63,775 nt of DNA from Pseudomonas folii. GTDB taxonomy: Bacteria > Pseudomonadota > Gammaproteobacteria > Pseudomonadales > Pseudomonadaceae. The notes under the pieces were generated by a model, which was given only the letters and a program-made list of their open reading frames with translations, was not told where the DNA came from and made no database searches. Location of the stretch: contig NZ_JACONW010000012.1 of the NCBI RefSeq assembly GCF_014357575.1, forward strand, positions 1 through 63,775. The letters run 5' to 3'. Numbering within the stretch: position 1 is the stretch's first letter; every line of letters starts with the position of its first letter. Shown here piece after piece: positions 1 through 7,965 of the stretch. The position numbers and the translations under genes were made by a program.

Positions 1-11
1 TCCCACGTCAG
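1..11. repeat. Partial REP-type palindrome at window edge
   Basis: The first bases (TCCCACGTCAG) match the distal end of the REP-type hairpins seen complete at 24050-24148 and 28543-28635, which end in GGTCCCACGTC. The rest would lie outside the window. The match is short, so this is tentative. Confidence 0.35.
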
Positions 12-78
12 TTGCGGGTGAGCAAAGAATCTTCCAAGGGGTATGCGCCATTTAGCGGGAGCACTGATTATCTCGCAC

Positions 79-846
79 TCACGCCATCAACCGGCTGATC
101 GGCACGATCTGTCCGCCTGCCGACTCGATCTCATTGCGCACGGTACGCGCCAGTTCGACTGCGCCGGGGGTATCGCCGTGGAGCAATATCGAGCATGCGC
201 TGACCTCGATCACCTTGCCGCTGATGCTGGTCACGGTGCCGTCTTCGAGCAATTGGCGAACCCGCTGCAGCACAGCGACGGGGTCTTTGATCACCGAGTT
301 GGCGATCTTGCGCGGTACCAACAGGCAATCGTCGTCATAAGCGCGGTCGGCCAGAAAGGTTGTGGCGACCCGCAAATTGCACCGACTGGCAGCCGTTTCA
401 ATGGCGCGGCTGCTGGACGAGCTGACGATGATCTCGGGATCGAACGCCGCCACCGTACGAATCAACTGCGCCGCCAGGTCAGCATCGGCAGCGACCATGT
501 TGCCCAGCGCGCCATGAAAGCTCATGTGCGTCATGTGATGCCCGGCAACCCGGGCGATGGCGGCCAGGGAGCCCAGTTGATACGTCACGTAGGTGCACAG
601 CTCTTTGATCTCGATATTCATCTGCCGACGGCCAAAACCCACCAGGTCGGGGAAGCCGACGTGGGCCCCCAGATCGATGCCTTTGGCTTTGGCCATCAGT
701 GCAGTGTTATTCATGATCAACGGGTCACCGGCATGGAAGCCACAGGCGACGTTGGCCGAGGAAATGATCTCCATCAGTGCTTCGTCTTCGCCCATGCGCC
801 AGGCACCGAAGCCTTCGCCCATGTCGGCATTCAAATCAATCTTCAT
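79..846 (-). CDS. pxpA: 5-oxoprolinase subunit A (LamB/YcsF family)
   Basis: A 255-residue protein of the LamB/YcsF family, whose characterised members are PxpA, one of three subunits of the prokaryotic ATP-dependent 5-oxoprolinase that opens 5-oxoproline to glutamate in the cytoplasm. The family signature is clear at the N terminus (DLNADMGEGFG, residues 4-14) and in ANVACGFHAGDP near residue 32. Length is typical. It is the last gene of a minus-strand operon; its ATG lies 2 nt after the stop of the carrier-like gene upstream, so it is probably translationally coupled. PxpB and PxpC are in the same operon, which supports the assignment. The substrate is inferred from the family; the extra biotin-type genes leave room for a related substrate. 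Confidence 0.9.
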   Translation of the reverse strand: MKIDLNADMGEGFGAWRMGEDEALMEIISSANVACGFHAGDPLIMNNTALMAKAKGIDLGAHVGFPDLVGFGRRQMNIEIKELCTYVTYQLGSLAAIARVAGHHMTHMSFHGALGNMVAADADLAAQLIRTVAAFDPEIIVSSSSSRAIETAASRCNLRVATTFLADRAYDDDCLLVPRKIANSVIKDPVAVLQRVRQLLEDGTVTSISGKVIEVSACSILLHGDTPGAVELARTVRNEIESAGGQIVPISRLMA

Positions 847-848
847 GG

Positions 849-1265
849 TTACACCGCTTCGGCGTCATAGGGTGAAAGGTTGATCAACGGCTGGCCATAG
901 CTGACTGTTGTGTCATTGGCTACCAGAACGCTGGAAACCTGACCGCTATGAGGGCTGTGCACGGGGAGAAGCAGGTTGCCCACGGCCAGAAACGCGACCC
1001 GTTGACCTGCCTGAATGTCCCCGCCCTCTGGCGCGAGCACGATGCCGTCGTCAGGATGCGCGCTCAGCAAGCGGCCCACACCGGTTGCCTTGATCTGGAG
1101 TGCGTTCAGCTCAGGTCCGACCTCGAATTCCTCTGCAATTGCCGCTGGCTGGCTCACGACACCACGCTTCAAACTCAGCTTGAACCCTGGTTTGTCGATT
1201 TCTGCGCCGGACAAACCGGCGGCTGTCAGGTCAGCTACCAATTGGCGAATCTGTTCAATGTTCAT
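849..1265 (-). CDS. Biotin carboxyl carrier-like protein lacking the biotinylation lysine
   Basis: A 138-residue protein with a C-terminal biotinyl/lipoyl-type domain (about residues 58-133). The ATG at 1265 is chosen because GAGGAG precedes it at good spacing; an upstream extension in the same frame would run into pxpC and has no homology. Aligned with the normal carrier encoded at 4292-4741, its loop AFLAVGNLLLPVHSPHSG replaces the EAMKM biotinylation motif: the lysine position is occupied by Asn97. It therefore should not be biotinylated by the canonical route. The N terminus (MNIEQIRQLVADL) resembles the start of carrier proteins. It sits between pxpC and pxpA, 10 nt and 2 nt away. Its role is unknown; a structural or scaffold role in the complex is a guess. 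Confidence 0.75.
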   Translation of the reverse strand: MNIEQIRQLVADLTAAGLSGAEIDKPGFKLSLKRGVVSQPAAIAEEFEVGPELNALQIKATGVGRLLSAHPDDGIVLAPEGGDIQAGQRVAFLAVGNLLLPVHSPHSGQVSSVLVANDTTVSYGQPLINLSPYDAEAV

Positions 1266-1275
1266 GCTTCGCTCC

Positions 1276-2247
1276 TCAGCGCCGGGCCAGATTCTGCAGG
1301 GCCACAAGGCGTCGCACTTCGGCCAGATAAGCCTGATTTTGCTCAAGAGCATCCAGCGCCTGGTCATAACTGCATTCGATGAAACGAATCCGGCTGCCAA
1401 TGGCGGCCTGACCCAGACGCCACAGATCATCCTCGATCACAGTGCCGAATTTCGGGTAACCGCCGCTGGGCTGGGCATCGCGCATCTGAATGATCGGCTG
1501 GCCACCGTGAGGCACCTGAATCACACCGGGCACGATGCCGTGGGAGCGGACTTCCATGGCCTGCTCGGGCAGGATTGGCGTGCCTTCCAGACGGAAACCG
1601 TAACGGTTGCTCTGTGAGGTGATCTTCCAGTCATCGCTCCAGAACGAGGCCCGGGAATCAGCCTTGAACGCCTGATATTCCGCAGCAGGCAGCACACGCA
1701 TGGCGACAACGCCGTCTATGCTGAGTGGCAGCGCATGAGTCGGGCTCAGCACGCCAAAGTCCACAGAACGGGGGAGCAGTCCCGGCGCAGCGGCAGCCAG
1801 TTGATCACCTTGCTGCAGGGCCCGGCCCTGAAAGCCGCCGAATTCGCCCCGCAGTTGAGTGCTGCGCGAACCCAGCACCATCGGAACGTCTATGCCACCC
1901 GCCAGGCACAAGTAAGCACGGCAGCCAGCAACTGGTTGATTAATTGTCAGCGTCTGGCCTTTCCAGCCCTGCATCACCCAGTTAGGGGGAAAGCCAACAC
2001 CATCCAGACTTGAAGGACAGGCGGCCCCCGTCACGGCAAAGGCGCAGTCTTCAAGCAGGCGCACTTCGAAGGGGAATACCGGAATCTCGATGGCGGCTGC
2101 GTTTTCGGCATTGCCCAGCAAAATATTGCCGGTCGCCACCGCCAGAGTGTCCATGGCACCTGAGGTGCCCACGCCGTAGCCCAGACTGCCAATGCGGCCC
2201 AGGTCCTGAACGGTGGCCAGTGCGGTGGCGGATAAAATCTCGATCAT
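1276..2247 (-). CDS. pxpC: 5-oxoprolinase subunit C / biotin-dependent carboxyltransferase-family protein
   Basis: A 323-residue AHS2-domain protein. This family includes PxpC, KipA and the C-terminal half of the urea-carboxylase carboxyltransferase module. The N terminus ([18 protein letters not shown]) and YGVGTSGAMD near residue 24 are typical, as is the later HGIVPGVIQVPHGGQP stretch. Its ATG overlaps the pxpB stop (ATGA), indicating coupled translation and a PxpB-PxpC pair, which form the catalytic core in characterised 5-oxoprolinases. The gene ends 10 nt before the carrier-like gene. Annotation systems often call this family biotin-dependent carboxyltransferase; with the biotin carrier and carboxylase genes upstream, either function fits. 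Confidence 0.88.
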   Translation of the reverse strand: MIEILSATALATVQDLGRIGSLGYGVGTSGAMDTLAVATGNILLGNAENAAAIEIPVFPFEVRLLEDCAFAVTGAACPSSLDGVGFPPNWVMQGWKGQTLTINQPVAGCRAYLCLAGGIDVPMVLGSRSTQLRGEFGGFQGRALQQGDQLAAAAPGLLPRSVDFGVLSPTHALPLSIDGVVAMRVLPAAEYQAFKADSRASFWSDDWKITSQSNRYGFRLEGTPILPEQAMEVRSHGIVPGVIQVPHGGQPIIQMRDAQPSGGYPKFGTVIEDDLWRLGQAAIGSRIRFIECSYDQALDALEQNQAYLAEVRRLVALQNLARR

Positions 2248-2915
2248 CGAATGATCCTCTCGATGCGGAAGCGCAACAGATCGCCCGGCTGCAATAGCGC
2301 CGGCGGGGATTGAGCGGGGTCGAAAAACACCATTTCGGTGCGGCCAATGGTGTTCCAGCCGCTCGGGCCTGCGGAGGCAGAAACGCCGGTCTGCACGCCA
2401 CCGATGGACACCGCGCCTGCGCCAATACTCAGCACCGGCACTTTGCGCCGTGGCGTGGCAATGCGCGGATCCATGCCGCCCAGATAGCAGTAACCGGGGT
2501 GGCTCCCCAAGGCATACACCGGGTACAGCGGTTCACTGTGCAGGTGCGCGATGGTTTCAATATCCAGCCCGGTGTGTTCGATCACGTCAGCCATGTGCGG
2601 ACCGAACTCGCCGCCATACACCACTGGCAATTCAATGATTCGACCCTCAAGCGGCAGCGGCTCGCTGGCTTCCCAAGCTTGCAGCAGGCGTTCGGTCAAG
2701 GCGCTCAAGTGGCGCGGCGGGACGTTGAAAGTCAGCATCAGGTTGTTCATGCCCGGCACCGATTCACGGATTTCCGGCCATTGTTCCGTCACCCGGGCCA
2801 TGGCCCAGATGCGTTGTTGCGGAGCGAGATCAAGGCTGCCCGGCGCTTCGAAGAGCAGGGCGGTGGTGCCCAACAAGCTGATGGTCGGACGCGTGTCCGG
2901 GAGAGCGATGCTCAT
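2244..2915 (-). CDS. pxpB: 5-oxoprolinase subunit B (AHS1/KipI family)
   Basis: A 223-residue AHS1-domain protein of the PxpB/KipI family, expected to pair with PxpC in the cytoplasm. Recognisable family segments are the TERLLQAW region, the [14 protein letters not shown] stretch in the middle, and the conserved [18 protein letters not shown] followed by [12 protein letters not shown]. Length is normal. Its start codon overlaps the upstream accC-like stop by 4 nt, and its stop overlaps the pxpC start, so three genes are stacked in a tightly coupled run. In Bacillus the KipI branch inhibits the KinA kinase, but nothing here suggests that role. Confidence 0.88.
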   Translation of the reverse strand: MSIALPDTRPTISLLGTTALLFEAPGSLDLAPQQRIWAMARVTEQWPEIRESVPGMNNLMLTFNVPPRHLSALTERLLQAWEASEPLPLEGRIIELPVVYGGEFGPHMADVIEHTGLDIETIAHLHSEPLYPVYALGSHPGYCYLGGMDPRIATPRRKVPVLSIGAGAVSIGGVQTGVSASAGPSGWNTIGRTEMVFFDPAQSPPALLQPGDLLRFRIERIIR

Positions 2916-4264
2916 TGCGGGCTCCGTTGCTTTAACCAGTGCTCAAGATGATGAATGTCGACGCCACCGGCGCAGAACGCCGGGTCGTCGAGGATTTCCC
3001 GGTGCAAAGGAATATTGGTGGAGATGCCTTCGACGTATAGCTCGCTGAGCGCCAGACGCATGCGCGCCAGGGCTTCTTCCCGGGTTGCGCCGTGGCTGAT
3101 GACCTTGGCGACCATCGAGTCGTAATAGGGCGGCACGCGATAGCCCGTGGTGACATGGGAGTCGACTCGCACACCAAAACCACCGGGCACTTCCCAACGT
3201 GTAATCTGCCCCGGTGTTGGCATGAAACTGAGCGGGTCTTCGGCGTTGATCCGGCATTCCAGCGAGTGGCCATTAGTGACGATATCCTCCTGGCGCAATT
3301 CCAGAAGTTCTCCGCGGGCCATGCGTACTTGCTGCTGAACGATGTCGATGCCGGTGGTCATCTCGGTGACCGGGTGCTCGACCTGCAAGCGGGTATTCAT
3401 TTCGATGAAGAAGAACTGGCCGTCTTCGTAGAGAAATTCAAAGGTGCCCACGCCGCGATACCCGATCTGCTGACAGGCCTTCACACAGCGTTCGCCTACA
3501 TGTGCGATCAGCTGTGGATCGATGCCGGGAGCCGGGGCTTCTTCGAGCACCTTCTGATGGCGACGCTGCAACGAGCAGTCGCGGCTACCCAGCCACACCG
3601 CATTGCCATAGGCATCGCACAGCACCTGGATTTCCACATGGCGCGGGTGGCCGAGAAACTTTTCGATATACAGCTCGGGATTACCGAAGGCCAGACGGGC
3701 TTCTTCCCGGGTCAAAGCGATGGCATCGAGCAGATCTGCCTCCTGCTGGACCACACGCATTCCACGACCACCGCCGCCGCCAGCGGCTTTGACGATTACC
3801 GGGTAACCGATTTCACGCGCCACCGCGAGGATCGCTTGCGGGTCGCTGGACATGCTTGAGTCCGGCCCCGGAACACAGGGTACACCGGCTTCGCGCATCG
3901 CCCGCTTGGCGGCGACCTTGTCACCCATGGTGCGGATGCACTCTGCGCTGGGGCCGATAAATGTCAGACCCGCTGCTTCGATGCGTTCGGCAAAGTCAGC
4001 GTTTTCTGACAGGAAACCGTAGCCGGGATGTATCGCCTGAGCGCCGCTGACCTGCGCGGCAAACAGCAGGGCGGCCTGATTCAGGTAACTGTGGGTCGGC
4101 GCTGCGGGGCCAATGCACAAGGCTTCGTCAGCCTGAGTGACGTATTGCGCGTGGCGGTCAGCCTCGGAGTATACGACTACGGTTTTCAGCCCCAGGCCCC
4201 GACAGGCGCGCTGGATACGCAGGGCAATTTCGCCACGGTTGGCGATCAGCACTTTATTGAACAT
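2912..4264 (-). CDS. Biotin carboxylase subunit (AccC-like) of the pxp-linked operon
   Basis: A 450-residue ATP-grasp biotin carboxylase. [17 protein letters not shown] begins the N-terminal domain, [10 protein letters not shown] is the glycine-rich ATP loop, and [14 protein letters not shown] is the catalytic/biotin-binding signature. The ATG at 4264 is preferred over an in-frame GTG at 4273 because AGGTG precedes it correctly and fatty-acid AccC proteins start the same way. It would carboxylate the carrier encoded immediately upstream. Position between a carrier gene and pxpB, with ATGA overlap to pxpB, argues for a dedicated pathway rather than the housekeeping acetyl-CoA carboxylase, which is normally at an accBC locus elsewhere. 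The acceptor substrate is not known. Confidence 0.85.
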   Translation of the reverse strand: MFNKVLIANRGEIALRIQRACRGLGLKTVVVYSEADRHAQYVTQADEALCIGPAAPTHSYLNQAALLFAAQVSGAQAIHPGYGFLSENADFAERIEAAGLTFIGPSAECIRTMGDKVAAKRAMREAGVPCVPGPDSSMSSDPQAILAVAREIGYPVIVKAAGGGGGRGMRVVQQEADLLDAIALTREEARLAFGNPELYIEKFLGHPRHVEIQVLCDAYGNAVWLGSRDCSLQRRHQKVLEEAPAPGIDPQLIAHVGERCVKACQQIGYRGVGTFEFLYEDGQFFFIEMNTRLQVEHPVTEMTTGIDIVQQQVRMARGELLELRQEDIVTNGHSLECRINAEDPLSFMPTPGQITRWEVPGGFGVRVDSHVTTGYRVPPYYDSMVAKVISHGATREEALARMRLALSELYVEGISTNIPLHREILDDPAFCAGGVDIHHLEHWLKQRSPQ

Positions 4265-4291
4265 TGTGAGCACCTAAAAAATACGGGGGGA

Positions 4292-4741
4292 TCAAACCAG
4301 GCGAAACAATGGCTGGCCGGATTCAACCTCCGTGCCGCCGCTGGCCAGGATCGCTTCGACAATGCCAGCGTGAGGCGCTTTGAGCGGGTGGAACATCTTC
4401 ATCGCTTCAAGAATCGCCAGGGTTTGCCCTGCTTCGACGGTGTCGCCGACTTTCACGAAAGGCGCTTCACCGGCTGCCGGGGTCAGGTGCAGCACGCCGT
4501 ACAGGCTGGCTTTTACCTCACCACCGGTTTTGTTTTTCTCCGAAGCAGGGCGGGTGACCTGGACGGCTGCTTTTGGCGCTGCCTTGGTGGGCGCTGTGTT
4601 TGCAGGTGTGCCCTGCACGGTGTTGCAACCGGTGGCATCCTTGAACAGGCGCAGCATGCTATCGCCTTCCGTGAGGCTCAGTTCGATCAGGTCGGACTCG
4701 GCCAGCAACTCGATCAGTGCCTTGATGCGTTCTTGATCCAT
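4292..4741 (-). CDS. Biotin carboxyl carrier protein (AccB-like)
   Basis: A 149-residue carrier with an N-terminal helix, a Pro/Ala/Lys-rich linker (about 45-72) and a biotinyl domain. The canonical EAMKM motif is present with the acceptor lysine at Lys115. Compared with housekeeping AccB the sequence AILEAMKMFHPLKAPHAG is divergent, supporting a specialised copy. It is the first gene of the operon and lies 27 nt upstream of the carboxylase. Start ATG at 4741 is preceded by AAAGG. It is the functional partner of the carboxylase and the counterpart against which the lysine-less carrier at 849-1265 can be compared. Confidence 0.87.
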   Translation of the reverse strand: MDQERIKALIELLAESDLIELSLTEGDSMLRLFKDATGCNTVQGTPANTAPTKAAPKAAVQVTRPASEKNKTGGEVKASLYGVLHLTPAAGEAPFVKVGDTVEAGQTLAILEAMKMFHPLKAPHAGIVEAILASGGTEVESGQPLFRLV

Positions 4742-4771
4742 ACCCTTGCCTTTACCTTTGCAGCTTGCCGT

Positions 4772-4788
4772 ATTGAATGAAGTTCAAT
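4772..4788 (-). promoter_or_regulatory. Inverted repeat upstream of the pxp/acc operon
   Basis: A perfect 6-bp inverted repeat (ATTGAA, 5-nt spacer, TTCAAT) lies in the 105-bp gap between the LysR gene and the operon's first gene. Its size suits a LysR-type half-site pair (T-N11-A), so it is a candidate operator. This is inference from position and symmetry only. Confidence 0.35.
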
Positions 4789-4846
4789 CTAACGAGGGCT
4801 GCGCAGGACCGCCAAGACGGTTTGGCTGTGGGGTGATAAGAGGCGC

Positions 4847-5761
4847 TTATGACGCTGAAACGGTTTGGGTACGCATCTCTGCGACCAGCTCCAGCAGGAT
4901 CGCCTTGACCGCCTGCGCCGGCACTGACAAAGGCAAATGGCCCGAGAGACACAACGCCAGCGGTGCCTGAATATCCGGCTCGACGATGCGCAACATGCGC
5001 GCCCCGGTGGCGGCGACCAGCACCTTGGCGGCTGATTCGGGAAGGATGGTCGAACCAAAGCGTTCAGCCACCGCCGAGGTCAGGGTCGCCGACGACTCCA
5101 CTTCGGCGACGACGTTTGCGCTCTGGCCAATGCTGACAAAGGCTTCGTCTACCAGCTTGCGCATGATGTTGTAAGGGCGGGGGAGGAGCATTTCCATGGG
5201 GGCCAGCTCGGTCAGGCCAATTTCATCACGTCCGTCCAGGTGCTCTTCAGCACTGACCAGGTAAAGATTCTCCCGCAGCAATGGCACGAAACTCAGGCCA
5301 TGCACTTCGCGACCGCCATACAGGACGGCCATGTCCATGCGGCCATTCATGATCAGCTCGCTGAGGGTGGTGCCGAAGTTTTCGTTGAGGTACAGCAGAA
5401 TCCCCGGATAACGCTCGCGCACCCGACGCAGCAACGGCAGCGATAAAGTGGACGCTGCGGTGCCCGGCGCGAGGCCTACCGACACCTGGCCGGACAGCGC
5501 GTGACCGGTGTCGTTGACGTCGCTGATTGCCTGTTCACACTGGCGCAGGATGTGTTGCGCATGGCCGTACAAGACCTTGCCCGCTTCCGTCGGCGTCACA
5601 CCGCGTTTGGTGCGGATCAGCAGTTGCTGATGCAGTTCAGCCTCAAGCGTGGCGAGCTGTTGGCTGAGTGCCGGTTGGGCGATATGCAGGACGTCGGCGG
5701 CTTGGGTCAGGCTGCCGATGTCGACGATCTTTACGAAGTACTTCAGGCGACGGAGGTTCAA
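4847..5761 (-). CDS. LysR-family transcriptional regulator
   Basis: A 304-residue LysR-type regulator: winged helix-turn-helix at about residues 1-60 (GSLTQAADVLHIAQPALSQQ) and a periplasmic-binding-like effector domain from about residue 90. It is co-directional with and upstream of the pxp/acc operon, so it is its likely regulator, though most LysR genes are divergent from their targets. The start is odd: the frame opens at TTG (5761), there is no ATG before the middle of the protein, an in-frame stop lies four codons upstream, and no Shine-Dalgarno is visible. The HTH would be intact from this TTG. Effector unknown; a 5-oxoproline-like compound is a guess. Confidence 0.85.
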   Translation of the reverse strand: MNLRRLKYFVKIVDIGSLTQAADVLHIAQPALSQQLATLEAELHQQLLIRTKRGVTPTEAGKVLYGHAQHILRQCEQAISDVNDTGHALSGQVSVGLAPGTAASTLSLPLLRRVRERYPGILLYLNENFGTTLSELIMNGRMDMAVLYGGREVHGLSFVPLLRENLYLVSAEEHLDGRDEIGLTELAPMEMLLPRPYNIMRKLVDEAFVSIGQSANVVAEVESSATLTSAVAERFGSTILPESAAKVLVAATGARMLRIVEPDIQAPLALCLSGHLPLSVPAQAVKAILLELVAEMRTQTVSAS

Positions 5762-5864
5762 AAGGAGGGCTCATGGTGGGCTGACATCTGTTGGGTGTTA
5801 GCAAAAGCCAGGCCATCGAATGCGACGGGCCTCGAAGGCATAGGTATCTGCATAACTTCTTTAT

Positions 5865-6631
5865 TTGTGTACATATCCGTTGTTGGGGTAGCGGCTGGTA
5901 TTGGTTGCGCCCTTACGGCGCCTCACTTTTGAAAGCGCAAAAGTAAGCAAAACGCTCTTGCCCGACCACTGGGTGCCTCGCTGTCGCTCGGCATGCCCGT
6001 AATCCGACATTACTGCGTGGGGCCGCCGCCACCGGCCATCCATGGCCTGAGGCGGCTAAACCGGCATCCCTGCCGGTTTACCCCACGCAGCAATATCGAA
6101 TTCCGGCCGGCGTGGTTTAACGGGGCGCCTAAAATCAAAAGCAGATCAAAAGCAAAGCGAATACAGCGGTTTCACCGCGGAGCGGTAGGAGCGAACTTGT
6201 TCGCGAGACGTCAGCAAAGCCAACAAAGGTCTCGTCTGACACACCGCTTCGCAGCCTTCGGCAGCTCCTACAGAAAGCCGGTATGTTCACGCAATCAGGA
6301 CGGCTGTCAGGCCGCCGCGCTGTTGATTTTGATCTGAGGCGCCCCGTTAAACCACGCAAGCCGAACGCAGATTCTGAAGCGTGGGGCGCTCTTGAGTTGA
6401 AGAGTGGCAGGACGCCGGGTTAGCCGCACCGGGCCATGGATGGCCCGTTGCGGCGGCCCACGGTTCAGGATCTGCGGGCGGGTACACCGAGCGACAGCGA
6501 GGTGCCAAGTGGTGGGGCAAGAGCCTTTTGGTTACTTTTGGCTGGGCCGGCTTCCGGCTCCTTTCAAAAGTAACGCGCTGTAAAAGCGCAACCAATATCA
6601 GCCCTGACCGCGATAACGGATATGTACACAA
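5865..6631. repeat. Large composite inverted-repeat element, copy 1 (inverted relative to copies 2 and 3)
   Basis: A ~767-bp non-coding element bounded by perfect 17-bp terminal inverted repeats, TTGTGTACATATCCGTT (5865-5881) and its complement (6615-6631). Inside each end is a ~130-bp imperfect arm containing a GGTTGCGC-type stem and a CGCTGTCGCTCGG segment. Further in are two different palindromic modules with GGCCATCCATGGCC-like cores (about 6022-6066 and 6410-6470), then a GTTTAACGGGGCGCC / GGCGCCCCGTTAAAC pair (about 6116 and 6340). The centre carries AAAAGCAGATCAAAAGC repeats and a REP-like stem (GTAGGAGCGAACTTGTTCGCGAG, split by its loop). No transposase frame exists. Copies 2 and 3 share the same modules in opposite order. 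Confidence 0.85.
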
Positions 6632-6957
6632 GAGTAGCAACACGAAAGATATGAAGAAACCCACCCACACCCCCATGACATTTTGAAGTTTTTTAGTGAA
6701 TCCCTGCACGATGACAGCCCTCAACAGTGTCATGCCATGCGCTAAAAGGGTATAAAACTTAGTGACCTATGAGTCATAACGCGCATCTTCACTGTATCGT
6801 GCTCGCGGGCGATGATGGCGTCAGGCTGATTTCACGGTAATCCGGGACCGGTCAAACTCCTTCGCAGCTCTTTTTTCATGGGTCAAAAGCCGTCTGTTTT
6901 CGATGTCGAGTCATCGGGCAAACGGTGATATTCAGCTATTTATATTGGGAAGCCATG
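6632..6957. other. Intergenic region upstream of the KAS-III-like gene
   Basis: This 326-bp stretch between the large repeat and the next gene has no credible reading frame. It probably contains the promoter of the downstream gene, but I could not identify convincing sigma54, sigma28 or sigma70 elements. Nothing else is seen in it. Confidence 0.5.
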
Positions 6958-7884
6958 ATGATTGGCATAAAAAGCATAGCGAGTTACGTACCTCTGGCTG
7001 GCGTCGACAACTACGCCCAGGGTGCGAAATTCGGCAAGGATGACGAATTCATCCTTGGCAAGATCGGCTCCGCTTTTCTACCGCGCAAGGACGATGCACA
7101 GGAAACCTCCGATCTGTGCGTCGAGGCGGTCAACGCCCTGTTCGCCAATAATCCGGACCTCAAGCGCGAGTCCATCGATGCGCTGATCGTTGTCACGCAG
7201 AACGGTGACGAGGAAGGCTTGCCACACACTGCCGCTATCGTTCAGGACAAACTGGGCCTGCCAACGAATGTGGCCGCGTTCGACATCTCCCTTGGCTGCT
7301 CCGGCTATGTTTACGGCATTTATGCACTCAAAGGTTTCATGGAAGCAGCAGGCCTGAAAAACGGTCTGCTGATCACCGCCGATCCGTATTCGAAGATCGT
7401 CGACCCGGAAGATCGTAATACCACCATGCTGTTTGGCGATGCCGCCACTGCAACCTGGATGGGGGAGGGCGCGCCCTGGCAGCTGGGCAAGGCCAAATTC
7501 GGTACGGATGGCTCAGGCGCCGCTCACTTGAAAGTCAGCAATGGCGTGTTTTTCATGAATGGCCGCCAGGTTTTCAACTTCGCACTGCTCAAGGTGCCAG
7601 CACACCTGCATGAGTTGTTGCAGGAGTCCGGGCTGGATCAGAGCGACATCGATGCGTTCTGCATTCACCAGGGCAGTGCGGCGATTGTCGATGCCGTAGC
7701 GCGACGCTTTGAAGGCGAGCCGGAAAAATTCATCAAAGACATGCTGGAAACGGGCAACACCATTTCCTCAAGTATTCCATTGCTGCTTGAGAAACATGTA
7801 CTGGACGCCAGCTGGAAACGCGTTGCGCTGAGCGGTTTTGGCGTTGGCTTGTCCTGGGGCTCGGCGATCATTTATCGGCCTTGA
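6958..7884 (+). CDS. 3-oxoacyl-ACP synthase III-like protein of a flagellin-modification locus
   Basis: A 308-residue thiolase-fold protein of the FabH (KAS III) family. The catalytic triad is visible: Cys114 (SLGCSGYVYG), His237 (CIHQGS) and Asn267 (GNTISSS). The ATG at 6958 is chosen over ATG 6955 because TGGGA then lies at proper distance and homologues start MIGIKSI. In P. syringae pathovars a KAS III homologue (orf3) lies just upstream of fliC beside the fgt1/fgt2 flagellin glycosyltransferases; here it is followed by a Maf-like gene. It probably makes an acyl precursor for a flagellin sugar decoration rather than serving bulk fatty-acid synthesis; that role is inferred from context. A strong terminator follows. 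Confidence 0.85.
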   Translation: MIGIKSIASYVPLAGVDNYAQGAKFGKDDEFILGKIGSAFLPRKDDAQETSDLCVEAVNALFANNPDLKRESIDALIVVTQNGDEEGLPHTAAIVQDKLGLPTNVAAFDISLGCSGYVYGIYALKGFMEAAGLKNGLLITADPYSKIVDPEDRNTTMLFGDAATATWMGEGAPWQLGKAKFGTDGSGAAHLKVSNGVFFMNGRQVFNFALLKVPAHLHELLQESGLDQSDIDAFCIHQGSAAIVDAVARRFEGEPEKFIKDMLETGNTISSSIPLLLEKHVLDASWKRVALSGFGVGLSWGSAIIYRP

Positions 7885-7898
7885 TCGAATATTGCAGT

Positions 7899-7942
7899 AA
7901 AAAATAGCGTTCAAGACGGTTACTCTTGAGCGCTATTTTTTT
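7899..7942 (+). terminator. Bidirectional-type intrinsic terminator after the KAS-III-like gene
   Basis: AAAAAATAGCG-TCAAGA is followed by a short loop and its complement TCTTGAGCGCTATTTTTTT. The long stem flanked by A-run and T-run makes this a strong terminator, possibly in both directions. It separates the KAS-III-like gene from the Maf-like gene. Confidence 0.85.
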
Positions 7943-7965
7943 GTCCGGAGTTTGGGTGAGGTCTT

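Noticed and set aside
43..870. Long plus-strand open frame opposite pxpA
   Set aside because: Antisense shadow of a well-supported family protein; composition is His/Gln/Arg-rich as expected for a shadow frame in GC-rich DNA.
1266..1430. N-terminal extension of the carrier-like protein
   Set aside because: It overlaps the end of pxpC and lacks carrier homology; the ATG at 1265 has a strong GAGGAG.
5865..6631. Insertion sequence with transposase
   Set aside because: No transposase-like frame exists in any copy despite terminal repeats.
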